Notes under the pieces: model-generated | What the model saw: only the letters and a program-made list of their open reading frames with translations | What the model was told of the DNA's origin: nothing | The model's database searches: none | Program-made: the position numbers and the translations under genes | In this document: piece by piece, positions 7,062 to 16,066 of the stretch | Position numbering within the stretch: the first letter of the stretch is position 1 | Layout of the letters: every line of letters begins with the position of its first letter | Assembly (NCBI GenBank): GCA_021767785.1 | Contig: JAASSR010000005.1 | Coordinates: forward strand, 1 to 51,333 | Reading direction: 5' to 3' | DNA length: 51,333 nucleotides | Source: Methanolobus sp. | GTDB taxonomy: Archaea > Halobacteriota > Methanosarcinia > Methanosarcinales > Methanosarcinaceae

Positions 7062-8693
7062 TTATCTGAACCACTTATTGTAGCGCTTGTTTGAATTCTT
7101 ATCATTCAAAGCATCGATGGCTTCCTGTGGAATGTAGAACTTATCATCTTCACTGAGTTCTTCATTTCCATCGCTCATGGGAGCTGCTACAACAATACCT
7201 TCAAGATCATACTCAGTATCGTCGATCCTGAGAATGTCCTTGCTTACAGGAAGTTCAGCAACCACTTTGCCATTGTCTATGACAATAACCGGGTTCTTGT
7301 CATCTGATGTATCCAGTGACCATTCGTCTTTTTCGAAAGCATCGTTTATCTCTACGAACAGCTCTTCACCTACTTCTTCAAGCTCGAAGCCGAATGCATC
7401 AGCAACACAGGTTGCAATTTCGGTGTTGTCAAGAAGTCCGGTTGGTTTTTCAGGTCCGTATGCCCAGAGAGGTACATCTCCGCCTGTATGTCCGCCTGTG
7501 GTCCATCCGATCTCTACTGTTCCTTCCCCACCTTTAAGAGGGTTCACGAGCTCTTCGACTGTAAGGTCAGTATAAGATGTGTCGTAGTTTCCTATTGCCA
7601 TTCCGCCTGTATTGTGGTCAGGGAATACAATAACCAATGTGTGTCCATCCTCTTCTGCGAAATCTACAGCTACCTCTACAGCTTCATCGAATGCAAGAAA
7701 GTCAGTGACCATGTATTCAGGGTCATTTGCATGTCCTGCCCAGTCAACCTGGCTACCCTCAACCATAAGGAAGAATCCGTCTTTGTCCTGTGAGAGAAGT
7801 TCTATTGCTTTGTCTGTCATCTCTGAGATTGATGGCTCTTCAGTTCCTTCACGTCCCAGTTCTGAGTTCATGTGGCTCGATGCGAACATTCCCCATGCTT
7901 TACCTGATTCGAGTTCTTTCATTTCATCTGCTGTGGTTACGTACTGATAGCCCTCTTCAAGAAGAACTTCTGTGAGATTTTCACCATCTGTACGCTTGCC
8001 TCCGTCCTCTTCTGTAAGGAGGTGACGTTCTGCTCCGCCAAATACAACATCAATATCCTGGTATACCATGTGCTCCATTATCTCATTATCCATTCCTCTG
8101 TCATGGATATGAGCTGCATAGGCAGCAGGTGTTGCATGGGTTATACGGGATGTTGCAATAAGACCTGTTGCTTTACCTTCCAGCTTTGCTCCTTCAAGTA
8201 CAGTTGCCATTGGTGCGTAAGGTTCAGCCATTTCATCTTCATCAAGGGTTGTGAGCAGGTCTTCGGTCCTTGGTCCTACCCCAACGAACCTTACAGTGGT
8301 CTTCTCACCGGTTGCAAAAGCTGTTGCTGCTGCAGCAGATCCGGTTATAACAGAGTTTGCCATGTATGTTGAAACCATTCCGGTTACCATGCTGTCAAGC
8401 TGGAGCTCTTCTCCACTGTACCAGCGTGCAAGGGTCTGGATATCCTGATCGCATCCGTCTGGTACCATTACAATAACATTTTTGATCTTCTGTTTTGATT
8501 TATCGCTGTATTTGTAATCATCATCTTCCCAGCCGTACATGTAGTCATCATCGTGCCATCCATATACGTTATCGTCGTCTTCATCATTCCACTTGTTTGT
8601 AGTTTTACCTGCCAGAGCGGAAGCAGCGCTTCCCAGGACAAGCATCCCTACTACAATAAAAGCAAAAAATAATTTTGTTCTTTTCTCAATCAT
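7062..8693 (-). CDS. phoA: Secreted alkaline phosphatase (PhoA family)
   Basis: A PhoA-type phosphomonoesterase of 543 residues from ATG 8693; a TTG at 8705 is also open, but the ATG gives a clean signal peptide (MIEKRTK, hydrophobic core, SALAG). After the signal comes an acidic segment of three near-repeats (DDDNVYGWH, DDDYMYGWE, DDDYKYSDK). Catalytic parts are present: PDGCD (metal), GSAAAATAFATG (nucleophile Ser), THATPAAYAAH...DR, EGSQVDWAGHAND, FPDHNTGG and TTGGHTGGD. The usual Asp before the nucleophile Ser is Gly here. It would release phosphate from organic esters outside the cell. It is monocistronic, with a TATA-rich region at 8760-8860 upstream. Confidence 0.92.
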   Translation of the reverse strand: MIEKRTKLFFAFIVVGMLVLGSAASALAGKTTNKWNDEDDDNVYGWHDDDYMYGWEDDDYKYSDKSKQKIKNVIVMVPDGCDQDIQTLARWYSGEELQLDSMVTGMVSTYMANSVITGSAAAATAFATGEKTTVRFVGVGPRTEDLLTTLDEDEMAEPYAPMATVLEGAKLEGKATGLIATSRITHATPAAYAAHIHDRGMDNEIMEHMVYQDIDVVFGGAERHLLTEEDGGKRTDGENLTEVLLEEGYQYVTTADEMKELESGKAWGMFASSHMNSELGREGTEEPSISEMTDKAIELLSQDKDGFFLMVEGSQVDWAGHANDPEYMVTDFLAFDEAVEVAVDFAEEDGHTLVIVFPDHNTGGMAIGNYDTSYTDLTVEELVNPLKGGEGTVEIGWTTGGHTGGDVPLWAYGPEKPTGLLDNTEIATCVADAFGFELEEVGEELFVEINDAFEKDEWSLDTSDDKNPVIVIDNGKVVAELPVSKDILRIDDTEYDLEGIVVAAPMSDGNEELSEDDKFYIPQEAIDALNDKNSNKRYNKWFR

Positions 8694-8896
8694 ACTATCA
8701 TCCAACCTCTTTCAAGGTTCATCGGTCGGACTTTAGGTTCAGAACATTAGTACTTTGCACCAATAAAATATGTAGTTAAATAATGTTTTTTCTTTATAGG
8801 GAGTGCTATATAATTGATGAGATATATAAGGCCTATATTCAGATATGATTGCTCTATAGACTCTCTTTATTCTATAGTTTTCAGAAAAATCAAAAA

Positions 8897-9682
8897 TCAT
8901 TTCTTGTTATTATTTCTGATATTACTGTAGTACATACATTCATCCCTGCTGAACAATGGCATTTCTATATCATCTTCTGCTATCTGAACAGGTGCACCTC
9001 TGATAAGCACGGCAGGCACGCTTTCTCCGGCTTCCCCCATCAGTAACTGGGAGGCAGAAACAAGATTGTCAGCTACAGCTTTTCGGGTAATTGTCATTTC
9101 CTTTCCAAAAAGATCAAGAGTTCCTCTGGCATCTTCCACAGGTACCATTCCGGAAGTTCCAAGTGCAATTCCAACACAGCCAAGACGCAGGGGTTGTGTA
9201 CGACTGTCACCAACAATAACCCCTATTTTACATTTGCAGTGTTCTTTTATTTCCCTGCGGATCCTGCCGGCACTCTCCTGAGAATTTTCCGGAAGAAGAA
9301 CAACATGACCTTCAGGTGCGTTCGAGCTATCAATACCGGCATTAGGTGCCAGTGTACCTTTTGTGATAGTAAGTGCTGCTCCCGGTACTCCACCGAATAT
9401 CTCATCACATTCCTGAAGTATCAGTTCCATTTCTCTCGGGTCAAGCAGGTACTCATCTGCCAGTTTTTTTGCTTTATCACAGGGATTGATATCATCAAGA
9501 CGAACAAGGCGCCCCTCGGCTGTTGCAAGCGGTGATTCTGCGATTATGAGGATATCGTTGTCCTGTAATTGCATCCCCTGTTCCTCCAGGGAATCGATAA
9601 GGATCCTGGAGATGCTGTCACCCGGTTTTATGGTCGGTGTTCTTATTCCAAACATTTGCAAGGACGGGAAATATGCCTGCAT
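8897..9682 (-). CDS. F420-0:gamma-glutamyl ligase (CofE) family protein, candidate folate-acting paralogue
   Basis: A CofE-family protein of 261 residues, close to the usual 250. Family marks are NAGIDSSN, the glycine-rich IALGTSG, an Asp-Arg-Gly segment (VEDARGTLDLFG) and the end motif LLMGEAGESVPAVLIRG. The segment that in CofE reads roughly D-T-x-G-R-P-x-R is GDSRTQPLR here. CofE adds gamma-linked glutamates to F420-0 using GTP. The ATG overlaps the thiC-like stop (TAATG) behind GAGGAGGAT, so the pair is translationally coupled. It is the last gene of a tetrahydrofolate cluster. Either it is the ordinary CofE, or a paralogue that glutamylates a folate. A longer frame to 9748 lies inside the upstream gene and is not used. 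Confidence 0.82.
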   Translation of the reverse strand: MQAYFPSLQMFGIRTPTIKPGDSISRILIDSLEEQGMQLQDNDILIIAESPLATAEGRLVRLDDINPCDKAKKLADEYLLDPREMELILQECDEIFGGVPGAALTITKGTLAPNAGIDSSNAPEGHVVLLPENSQESAGRIRREIKEHCKCKIGVIVGDSRTQPLRLGCVGIALGTSGMVPVEDARGTLDLFGKEMTITRKAVADNLVSASQLLMGEAGESVPAVLIRGAPVQIAEDDIEMPLFSRDECMYYSNIRNNNKK

Positions 9683-10929
9683 TAATCCTCCTCTGTAAGG
9701 TAAGTTTTCATGATCTTTATAGCACAGTAATCTCCGCACATTGAGCATGGTCCTTCTTCAGGACACATCTGAGACGGTCTGTCAGGATCAATTGCAATCT
9801 CAGCCTGTCCTTTCCAGTCAAAAGCAGCTCTTTTTGTGGCAAGCAGAAGATCACTTTCATCCAAACCGTATTTCATGGAATCTCCTATATGTGCTGCTAT
9901 CCTGAATGCAATAAGTCCTTCCCGGACCTGCTGAGGATCCGGCAGAGAAAGATGTTCTGCAGGTGTTATGTAACATAGATAATCCACACCTGCTCCGCTT
10001 GCCATACTGGCACCCACAGCTCCTGCAATATGATCGTACCCGACAGCAATATCAGTCGGAAGAGGACCAGCTACAAAAAGCGGGAAATCAGCCACATCTT
10101 TGTACATCTTTACAGAATCCGGTATCTCAGATGCCCGGATATGACCGCCCATGCCATTAATGATCACCTGTACGCCCATACCGTTTGCTCTTTTTGCAAG
10201 GGAAGCGTTTGTTTCTATTTCCATAAGCTGTGCACCGTCTTTCAGGTCATGAACACAGCCGCTTCTCATAGTGTTACCAAGAGAAAGTACAACGTCGTTT
10301 TCTCTTAGTATCCTTATTATTTCATCAAAATGTTCTATGAAAGGATTTTCGCAAGCGTTGAGAAGCATGAAACTGCTGGTGAATGATCCACCCTTGGACA
10401 CCATACCCATTACCCTGCCGGTTCCTTTAAGTTTTTCAAGCATTTTCCTTTCAACACAATGAATGAGTATCGAACTGACCCCCTCTTCAACATGTATTTT
10501 CAGATAGGTAAGGATGTCATCAAAGGTGACATTATCCATTCCACATTCGACAATCGTCTGGTAAATGGGAACAGTTGTAACCGGAAGTTCAGTGTTCTCA
10601 AATACGGTCTTTCTGATGGATGAGATATCTCCTCCCATGGATAGATCTGTGATGGTTGCAGCACCATATTTCTGTGCGATTTTCACTTTCTCTATCTCTG
10701 AATCAGTATCAATTGAAGCCGATGATGTGCCAAGGTTCACGTTGATCTTGGTGCTTGCTCCTTTTCCAATTGCAACAGGAGGACACCCTTTACGTGTCAT
10801 TATGACAAGACTGCCATTTGCTACTCTTTCCCTGACAAGTTCTTCTTTAATTCCCTCTTTTTTTGCGACTTCAAGCATCTCAGGTGTGATACTGCCACTT
10901 TTTGCATGATCGATCTGCGTTTTCAGCAT
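9682..10929 (-). CDS. thiC: Phosphomethylpyrimidine synthase ThiC family, radical SAM enzyme
   Basis: A ThiC-family protein of 415 residues. Hallmarks are the N-terminal VIMTRKGCPPVAIGKG, the ITDLSMGGD segment, PIYQT, CVHDLKDGAQ, GPLPTDIAVGYDHIAGAVG, YCYITPAEHLSLP-like DYLCYITPAEHLSLPD and a C-terminal cluster motif CSMCGDYC with spacing C-x2-C-x3-C. ThiC rearranges aminoimidazole ribotide into HMP phosphate for thiamine, releasing formate and CO; the relative BzaF makes hydroxybenzimidazole. The ATG overlaps the metF stop (ATGCTGA) and the stop overlaps the cofE-like start. No other thiamine gene is nearby. Thiamine synthesis is the default reading, but the position among folate genes allows a role in supplying a folate or one-carbon building block. 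Confidence 0.88.
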   Translation of the reverse strand: MLKTQIDHAKSGSITPEMLEVAKKEGIKEELVRERVANGSLVIMTRKGCPPVAIGKGASTKINVNLGTSSASIDTDSEIEKVKIAQKYGAATITDLSMGGDISSIRKTVFENTELPVTTVPIYQTIVECGMDNVTFDDILTYLKIHVEEGVSSILIHCVERKMLEKLKGTGRVMGMVSKGGSFTSSFMLLNACENPFIEHFDEIIRILRENDVVLSLGNTMRSGCVHDLKDGAQLMEIETNASLAKRANGMGVQVIINGMGGHIRASEIPDSVKMYKDVADFPLFVAGPLPTDIAVGYDHIAGAVGASMASGAGVDYLCYITPAEHLSLPDPQQVREGLIAFRIAAHIGDSMKYGLDESDLLLATKRAAFDWKGQAEIAIDPDRPSQMCPEEGPCSMCGDYCAIKIMKTYLTEED

Positions 10930-11810
10930 TGGTCTTTCTTCCTGATATCGGCCATTTCAAGTATTTTTGGTATATTATTATGTTTTCCGATTGGCATCAT
11001 ATGAGTTCCCCGACAGAGCTTCTTTAGTTCGGTAATGGTTTGTGCACAAACGGACATGCCCTCATCAAGAGGTTTTTCTGTATTTTCCATTGTATCTATT
11101 ATATCATCAGGCACATTGATACCCGGAATATTCCGGTTCATGAAACGTGCCATTTTTGCAGACTTCAGCGGGATAACTCCTGCAATAACCGGGACTTCAA
11201 TATCACTGATAGATTCCATAAAAACTTCGAATTTGCCGATGTCATAAACAGCCTGGGTCTGGATAAAATCAATTCCTGTTTTCGCTTTTTTTCGCAGTTT
11301 CATCATCTGTGCACTCTTTGATTGATCTATGTTGCTAACAGCACCAACTAGAAAATCAGGTGGATTGTCTATCCTGTTGCCTGCAAGGTCATAACCTTTC
11401 TTTATTTTCTTTATAATTGAAAGAAGCTGCACGGAGTCCAGATCATAAACCGGTTTTGTCTTCGGATGGTCTCCTTTTGTGGTATGGTCTCCTGTCATGA
11501 CACAGATATTCCTGATCCCCATTGCATAGGCTCCCAGGAGGTCGGACTGAAGTGCAAGCCTATTCCTGTCCCTGCAGGTAAGCTGCATGATCACTTCATG
11601 CCCTGCGTCAAGTAAAGTTCTGCTTACTGCAAGAGGACTCATACGCATAACAGCTCTCTGGTTGTCGGTGACATTCAGTGCGTCAACCAATTCTCTGATA
11701 TGCTCTGCATCTTCAATGACTTCTTTCAGATCAGTTCCTTTGGGTGGACTGATCTCTGAGGTTATCAGAAAATCTTTTGATTTGAGTTTATCTTTGAAGG
11801 TTAGGGACAT
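10923..11810 (-). CDS. metF: 5,10-methylenetetrahydrofolate reductase (MetF family)
   Basis: A MetF-type TIM-barrel flavoprotein of 295 residues. The N-terminus LITSEISPPKG carries the catalytic Glu region. NVTDNQRAVMRMSP, QLTCRDRNRLALQ, NICVMTGDH and DFIQTQAVYD are segments known from the family. It interconverts methylene-H4F and methyl-H4F. It precedes the thiC-like gene with a short overlap and follows metV by 112 bases. The pairing of a short MetF with a separate MetV protein is that of acetogen-type MetVF. In an archaeon that uses tetrahydromethanopterin for methanogenesis, this points to an anabolic H4F branch, for instance methionine or methylation supply. Confidence 0.92.
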   Translation of the reverse strand: MSLTFKDKLKSKDFLITSEISPPKGTDLKEVIEDAEHIRELVDALNVTDNQRAVMRMSPLAVSRTLLDAGHEVIMQLTCRDRNRLALQSDLLGAYAMGIRNICVMTGDHTTKGDHPKTKPVYDLDSVQLLSIIKKIKKGYDLAGNRIDNPPDFLVGAVSNIDQSKSAQMMKLRKKAKTGIDFIQTQAVYDIGKFEVFMESISDIEVPVIAGVIPLKSAKMARFMNRNIPGINVPDDIIDTMENTEKPLDEGMSVCAQTITELKKLCRGTHMMPIGKHNNIPKILEMADIRKKDQC

Positions 11811-11922
11811 CGTAGCCTTAATATGCAGGTTCTATTTTTAAACTCATCGCGGAAGTTGCCAAAAATTGTTCACTTATATCAGAGAATATTCAGGATCACA
11901 GTATAATTAAAATAAAAACAAA

Positions 11923-12534
11923 TCATTCACTTAGTTCTTCCACTGTCCATACCTTTTCAAGAAGGTCAAGTCTTCCCTTCTTTTCCATTTTGTTGAATAT
12001 TAATTCCCATGCACAGTCCTTTTCAGGATCAACTTCACATTTTCCTTCAACAGCTCCTCCGCAGGGACCGTTCAAAAGCCGCTTCGGGCATTGTCCCTTT
12101 GGACATATACCGCCAAAATAATATATTTTGCAATCTCCGCACATGGCACAGAGTTCAGGTATCACTTCTCCCTGTGAACGTCCGCCAAGCGATTCGGTAT
12201 TATTGGAGGGATAAACAGGCACATCAACTATACCTGAAATTATAGAAACCCCGCTTCCACATGCCATTACAAGAATAGTCTTTGCATCATTTATGGCAGT
12301 ATTCTTTTCAACAAGTGAATCAAAGGATGCAACACTACAGGCAGCACTCGGGATGACCCATCCGACTATATTCTTCCCCTCGTCCTCAAGACGCTTGCAC
12401 ATTTCAAGGACTTCAGGCTCACCTCCCACATGCAATTTAGCAGCACATGCATTACACCCAACAACAAAGATGTCATCTTTGTCTTTCAGTAGTTCAATAA
12501 CTTCTTCAAAGGGTTTTGCAGATGAGATTATCAT
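11923..12534 (-). CDS. metV: MetV-like zinc/iron-sulfur partner of methylenetetrahydrofolate reductase
   Basis: A 203-residue protein of the MTHFR C-terminal/MetV family. It has an N-terminal VGCNACAAKLHVGGEPEV segment, a GWVIPSAAC motif, an ACGSGV loop, and a Cys-rich second half: CAMCGDC, GGICPKGQCPKRLLNGPCGG and GKCEV. In acetogens MetV binds metal and forms a complex with MetF. Its first codon overlaps the folP-like stop (ATGA), so it is coupled to that gene, and metF follows. The role as electron-transfer or structural partner of MetF is inferred from family and neighbourhood. Confidence 0.88.
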   Translation of the reverse strand: MIISSAKPFEEVIELLKDKDDIFVVGCNACAAKLHVGGEPEVLEMCKRLEDEGKNIVGWVIPSAACSVASFDSLVEKNTAINDAKTILVMACGSGVSIISGIVDVPVYPSNNTESLGGRSQGEVIPELCAMCGDCKIYYFGGICPKGQCPKRLLNGPCGGAVEGKCEVDPEKDCAWELIFNKMEKKGRLDLLEKVWTVEELSE

Positions 12535-13766
12535 AGTTCCCTCTGGTAACGATGCTTCACATCCATGTCATTTTCAAGAGTTTCAGCTATCATCTCTGCA
12601 ATGAGTGGAAGGTTCCGTGCCTGATATGCGAGCTTATGTACCAGTTTTTCGAATTGCAGCAGAGTACCGATAATTAGCACATCGGTCTTTTCAGTTTCGT
12701 GTGACACTGCATCACGCTCAAGGGCTGCATCGCCGCCCCTTGCAAGTATCTCCTGTTTGATTATCAGAGCTTCGGTGGTGCTGATATTGTTCACTCGTAT
12801 AACCTTGCTCACGGTCTTCTTTTTCATGACCTTTGCACCGGTGTCTGTAACATTCATACTTTTCATTAAATATTCAGCATCATCCGGATGGGTAATGTCT
12901 ATGAGGCTGACTTCAGAATCTCTGGATCTTACGGAAGAATCTCGTTTTCTGATTGCATTTGCAACTTCTACAACGTCTTTAGTCTCCGGAATATCATGTG
13001 TCCTTATTATGTGAGCACCTTTATGGACCACTAGTGCCGTTGCAGCAAGACTTCCGTATAGTCTTTCACTTGCAGGCTTGTGCAGCACTGCATCAATGCA
13101 TGATTTTCTTGATATGGCTGCAAGAAGTGGTTTACCAAAGACTTTCAGGCTCTCGAACTGGTCAATAGTCTCAAAATCAAATACAGGGTCTTTTTCAGGG
13201 GTCCATTTTCCTATTGCAGGATCAAGTATCAGTTTGTCTGCATCTATTTCCTTTGCTTCAACCCTGTCAATAATATTTGCCAGAGATCTCATGATCGCAT
13301 CCATGCCGATGGGGTCTCCGGGAATTTTCTCAGATGCCATGACTACAGCAGGACAATCATAGTCCGCCATTATATCGATCATTTGAGGGTTGGTAGTAAA
13401 TCCGGATACATCATTGATTATGTCTGCACCATGTTTCAGGGATTCTTCTGCAACGTTGGAATAAACCGTATCTACGGAAATAAGTGCATCCACGTTGTCA
13501 TTCAGAATGTCCAGTGCAGGGATCATGCGAGCAAGTTCTTCTTCCTTATTGATAACCGGTTTTGCAAGTGGCCATGTGGAACGTGCACCGATATCAATTA
13601 TGGCTGCGCCATCATCACTCATCTTTTGTGCCACATCAAGAAGAGAATCGTTATCTACAACAGAGCCTTTGTAAAAGGATTCTTTGCTGAGGTTGATGAC
13701 ACCCATAAGTCTTACAGGATGTTCATCACCAACTTTCAAGCCGCAAATGTCTACATCAATAACCAT
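12531..13766 (-). CDS. folP: Dihydropteroate synthase-like protein with C-terminal folate-linked domain
   Basis: A pterin-binding protein of 411 residues. Residues about 18-275 form the DHPS TIM barrel: MGVINLSKESFY (usually GVLNVTPDSF), DIGARSTWP (usually GAxSTRPG), NDVSGF and a final RTHD. Residues about 290-411 are an extra domain containing IIKQEILARGGDAAL and TDVLIIGTLLQFEKLVHKL. As I remember it, that domain precedes the barrel in DHPS of Thermus and clostridia; here it follows. DHPS condenses pterin pyrophosphate with p-aminobenzoate, or with the ribofuranosyl-aniline precursor in methanopterin synthesis. Placement between folD and metV favours folate. It is coupled to metV by a 4-base overlap. 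Confidence 0.88.
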   Translation of the reverse strand: MVIDVDICGLKVGDEHPVRLMGVINLSKESFYKGSVVDNDSLLDVAQKMSDDGAAIIDIGARSTWPLAKPVINKEEELARMIPALDILNDNVDALISVDTVYSNVAEESLKHGADIINDVSGFTTNPQMIDIMADYDCPAVVMASEKIPGDPIGMDAIMRSLANIIDRVEAKEIDADKLILDPAIGKWTPEKDPVFDFETIDQFESLKVFGKPLLAAISRKSCIDAVLHKPASERLYGSLAATALVVHKGAHIIRTHDIPETKDVVEVANAIRKRDSSVRSRDSEVSLIDITHPDDAEYLMKSMNVTDTGAKVMKKKTVSKVIRVNNISTTEALIIKQEILARGGDAALERDAVSHETEKTDVLIIGTLLQFEKLVHKLAYQARNLPLIAEMIAETLENDMDVKHRYQREL

Positions 13767-13853
13767 TATTCAACCTGGTGATATTAATCAAGGTTTATTT
13801 GATCGGAGTAAAGATAAAAATAGTATTTTCTTTATAAAATATAAATATGCTTA

Positions 13854-14714
13854 TCAGTTGTCCTTAGCTGCCATAAGCACATGTTCCATTAGAATTGCTA
13901 TGGTCATGGGACCTACTCCACCCGGGACAGGAGTGATAAGTGATGCTTTCCTCACAACATTGTCGTAATCAACGTCACCGTAGACTTTCCCTTCTTCCTC
14001 GGTGATACCTACGTCAAAGATAACCGCACCCTCCTTTATCATGTCTGCTTTGATCAGGTGTTTCACACCGGTCCCAACTACAAGGATATCAGCTTCCATG
14101 GTGAACTTTTTCAGGTCATCGGTGAAAACGTGACACACGGAAACCGTTGCATTTCTGTTTATAAGCATTGCAGCCATAGGCTTTCCAACAACATTGCTGT
14201 GTCCGACAACGACTGCATGTTTTCCCTGAACATCAACATCGTATTCTTCCAGTGCCCTGATAACACCTTTTGGGGTACATGGTACAAGCCCCTCATCGCC
14301 TATCAGGAGCTTTCCCATATTGTACGGATGGAATCCGTCTGCATCCTTTTCAGGGTCAATGGCAAGCATTGCGGCTTTGTCATCCAGATGTTCTGGCAGT
14401 GGCAGCTGGAGGAGGATTCCATGTATGTCTTTTCTTGAGTTGAGTTCCCGGATGCGCTGCATGAGTTCTTCCTGTGTGGTGGGTTCGGGCATGTAGTGGT
14501 CCTCTGCGTGGATGCCTACCCTGTCACATGCCTTGTGTTTGAGGCGTACATACAGTTTTGAAGCAGGATCCTCGCCTACAAGTATGGTTGCAAGTCCAGG
14601 TGTGATTCCCTTTTCAGCCTTAAGCTCGTCAACTCCCTGCTTTACCTTTTCTTCCACTTTCTTTGAAAGCTTTCTGCCATCTATTTTCCTGGAATCGTAG
14701 TTCTCTTCTGCCAT
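13854..14714 (-). CDS. folD: Bifunctional methylene-H4F dehydrogenase / methenyl-H4F cyclohydrolase
   Basis: A FolD protein of 286 residues, standard length. Catalytic YVRLK (Tyr and Lys of the YxxxK motif), GILLQLPLP (Gln), [11 protein letters not shown], the NAD(P) loop [13 protein letters not shown], and the C-terminal [19 protein letters not shown] are all present. It oxidises methylene-H4F to methenyl- and then formyl-H4F, linking GlyA (source of methylene-H4F) with PurN (user of formyl-H4F), and both lie directly upstream. GGTG lies about 10 bases before the ATG. Confidence 0.96.
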   Translation of the reverse strand: MAEENYDSRKIDGRKLSKKVEEKVKQGVDELKAEKGITPGLATILVGEDPASKLYVRLKHKACDRVGIHAEDHYMPEPTTQEELMQRIRELNSRKDIHGILLQLPLPEHLDDKAAMLAIDPEKDADGFHPYNMGKLLIGDEGLVPCTPKGVIRALEEYDVDVQGKHAVVVGHSNVVGKPMAAMLINRNATVSVCHVFTDDLKKFTMEADILVVGTGVKHLIKADMIKEGAVIFDVGITEEEGKVYGDVDYDNVVRKASLITPVPGGVGPMTIAILMEHVLMAAKDN

Positions 14715-14757
14715 TGTGCAAACACCTGTTTAGTTTTCTATACAGGACCTGCTTTTT

Positions 14758-15993
14758 TTATTTGTAGACTGGAAATCCGCTGCACAGCTGCTCAATATCT
14801 GAGTTTACGCTATTAAGGACCGCATCGTTATCGAGATTGTTAATAACATCTGTAATGTATCCTGCGATCTCCTTCATCTGTTCTTCCTTCATTCCTCTTG
14901 TTGTTGCAGCAGGGGTACCGATCCTTATTCCGCTTGTGATGAAAGGACTTCTTGTTTCGAATGGGATGGTGTTCTTGTTAAGTACGATGCCTGCCCTGCT
15001 CATTGCAGCTTCTGCGTCTTTTCCTGTGATATCGAATTTGTTAAGGTTAAGGAGCATGACATGGTTATCAGTACCGCCGGAAACAATGTCAAACTCTCTG
15101 TTTTGAAGTTCTTTTGCAAGTACTCCTGCATTTTTCACTGTCTGGAACTGGTCTGACTTGAACTTTTCACCCATTGCTTCCTTGAATGCAACAGCTTTTG
15201 CTGCTATTACATGCATCAGAGGTCCGCCCTGAATTCCGGGGAAAACTGATCTGTTCAGGTCCTTTGCAAGTTCTTCTTTGCACATTACCATTCCTCCCCT
15301 TGGTCCTCTGAGTGTTTTGTGAGTTGTGGTTGTAACAAAATCAGCGTAAGGTACCGGGCTTGGATGTGCACCTGCGGCTACAAGACCTGCAATATGTGCT
15401 ATATCAGCTAACAGATAAGCACCCACTTCATCTGCAATATCCCTGAATGCTTTAAAATCAAGAGTTTTGGAGTATGCTGAAGCACCACAAACGATCATCT
15501 GTGGTTTGTTCTCCATTGCCATTTCCATGAGTGCATCGTAGTCAAGAGCTTCTGTCTCTTTGTCAACGCCATATGGTACTATATTATAGAGTTGTCCTGC
15601 AAAATTTACAGGGCTTCCGTGTGAAAGGTGTCCTCCGTGTGTGAGATCCATTGACATGATGGTATCTCCGGGTTCAAGGACTGAGAAATAACATGCCATA
15701 TTGGCACCGGAACCTGAGTGTGGCTGCACGTTTATATGTTCTGCACCAAAGATCTCCTTTGCCCTTTCAATGGCCAGATCCTCTGCAACGTCCACATATT
15801 CGCAACCTCCATAGTACCGTTTTCCTGAATATCCTTCTGCGTATTTGTTTGTCATGACAGAGCCCTGTGCTTCCATTACGGCACGGCTTACATAGTTCTC
15901 TGATGCTATCAGGTTCAGTTTGTAATCCTGACGATTTGCCTCAAGCCTTAAGGCCTCTGCAATATCCGGGTCTATTTCTGAAATGTAAGACAT
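14758..15993 (-). CDS. glyA: Serine hydroxymethyltransferase
   Basis: A PLP enzyme of 411 residues from ATG 15993, which has a GGTTGAT SD; a TTG at 16002 would add three residues. Seen: [35 protein letters not shown], the His stacking segment HGGHLSHG, the DIAHIAG metal-free PLP contact, and [14 protein letters not shown] with the PLP-binding Lys. The C-terminus carries the archaeal/bacterial SHMT end. It converts serine to glycine and methylene-H4F; in many methanogens the acceptor is methanopterin, but here the H4F-specific neighbours suggest folate. Confidence 0.96.
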   Translation of the reverse strand: MSYISEIDPDIAEALRLEANRQDYKLNLIASENYVSRAVMEAQGSVMTNKYAEGYSGKRYYGGCEYVDVAEDLAIERAKEIFGAEHINVQPHSGSGANMACYFSVLEPGDTIMSMDLTHGGHLSHGSPVNFAGQLYNIVPYGVDKETEALDYDALMEMAMENKPQMIVCGASAYSKTLDFKAFRDIADEVGAYLLADIAHIAGLVAAGAHPSPVPYADFVTTTTHKTLRGPRGGMVMCKEELAKDLNRSVFPGIQGGPLMHVIAAKAVAFKEAMGEKFKSDQFQTVKNAGVLAKELQNREFDIVSGGTDNHVMLLNLNKFDITGKDAEAAMSRAGIVLNKNTIPFETRSPFITSGIRIGTPAATTRGMKEEQMKEIAGYITDVINNLDNDAVLNSVNSDIEQLCSGFPVYK

Positions 15994-16066
15994 TGTTATC
16001 AACCATTAATTCGATATCAGTAGCTGTTATGTCCCTGGTGGTCAGGGTATTATTGGTTAGTATGGG

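Noticed and set aside
8683-9748. Frame extension of the CofE-like gene to 9748
   Set aside because: The extra residues lie inside the thiC-like gene in another frame; the ATG at 9682 has a strong SD.
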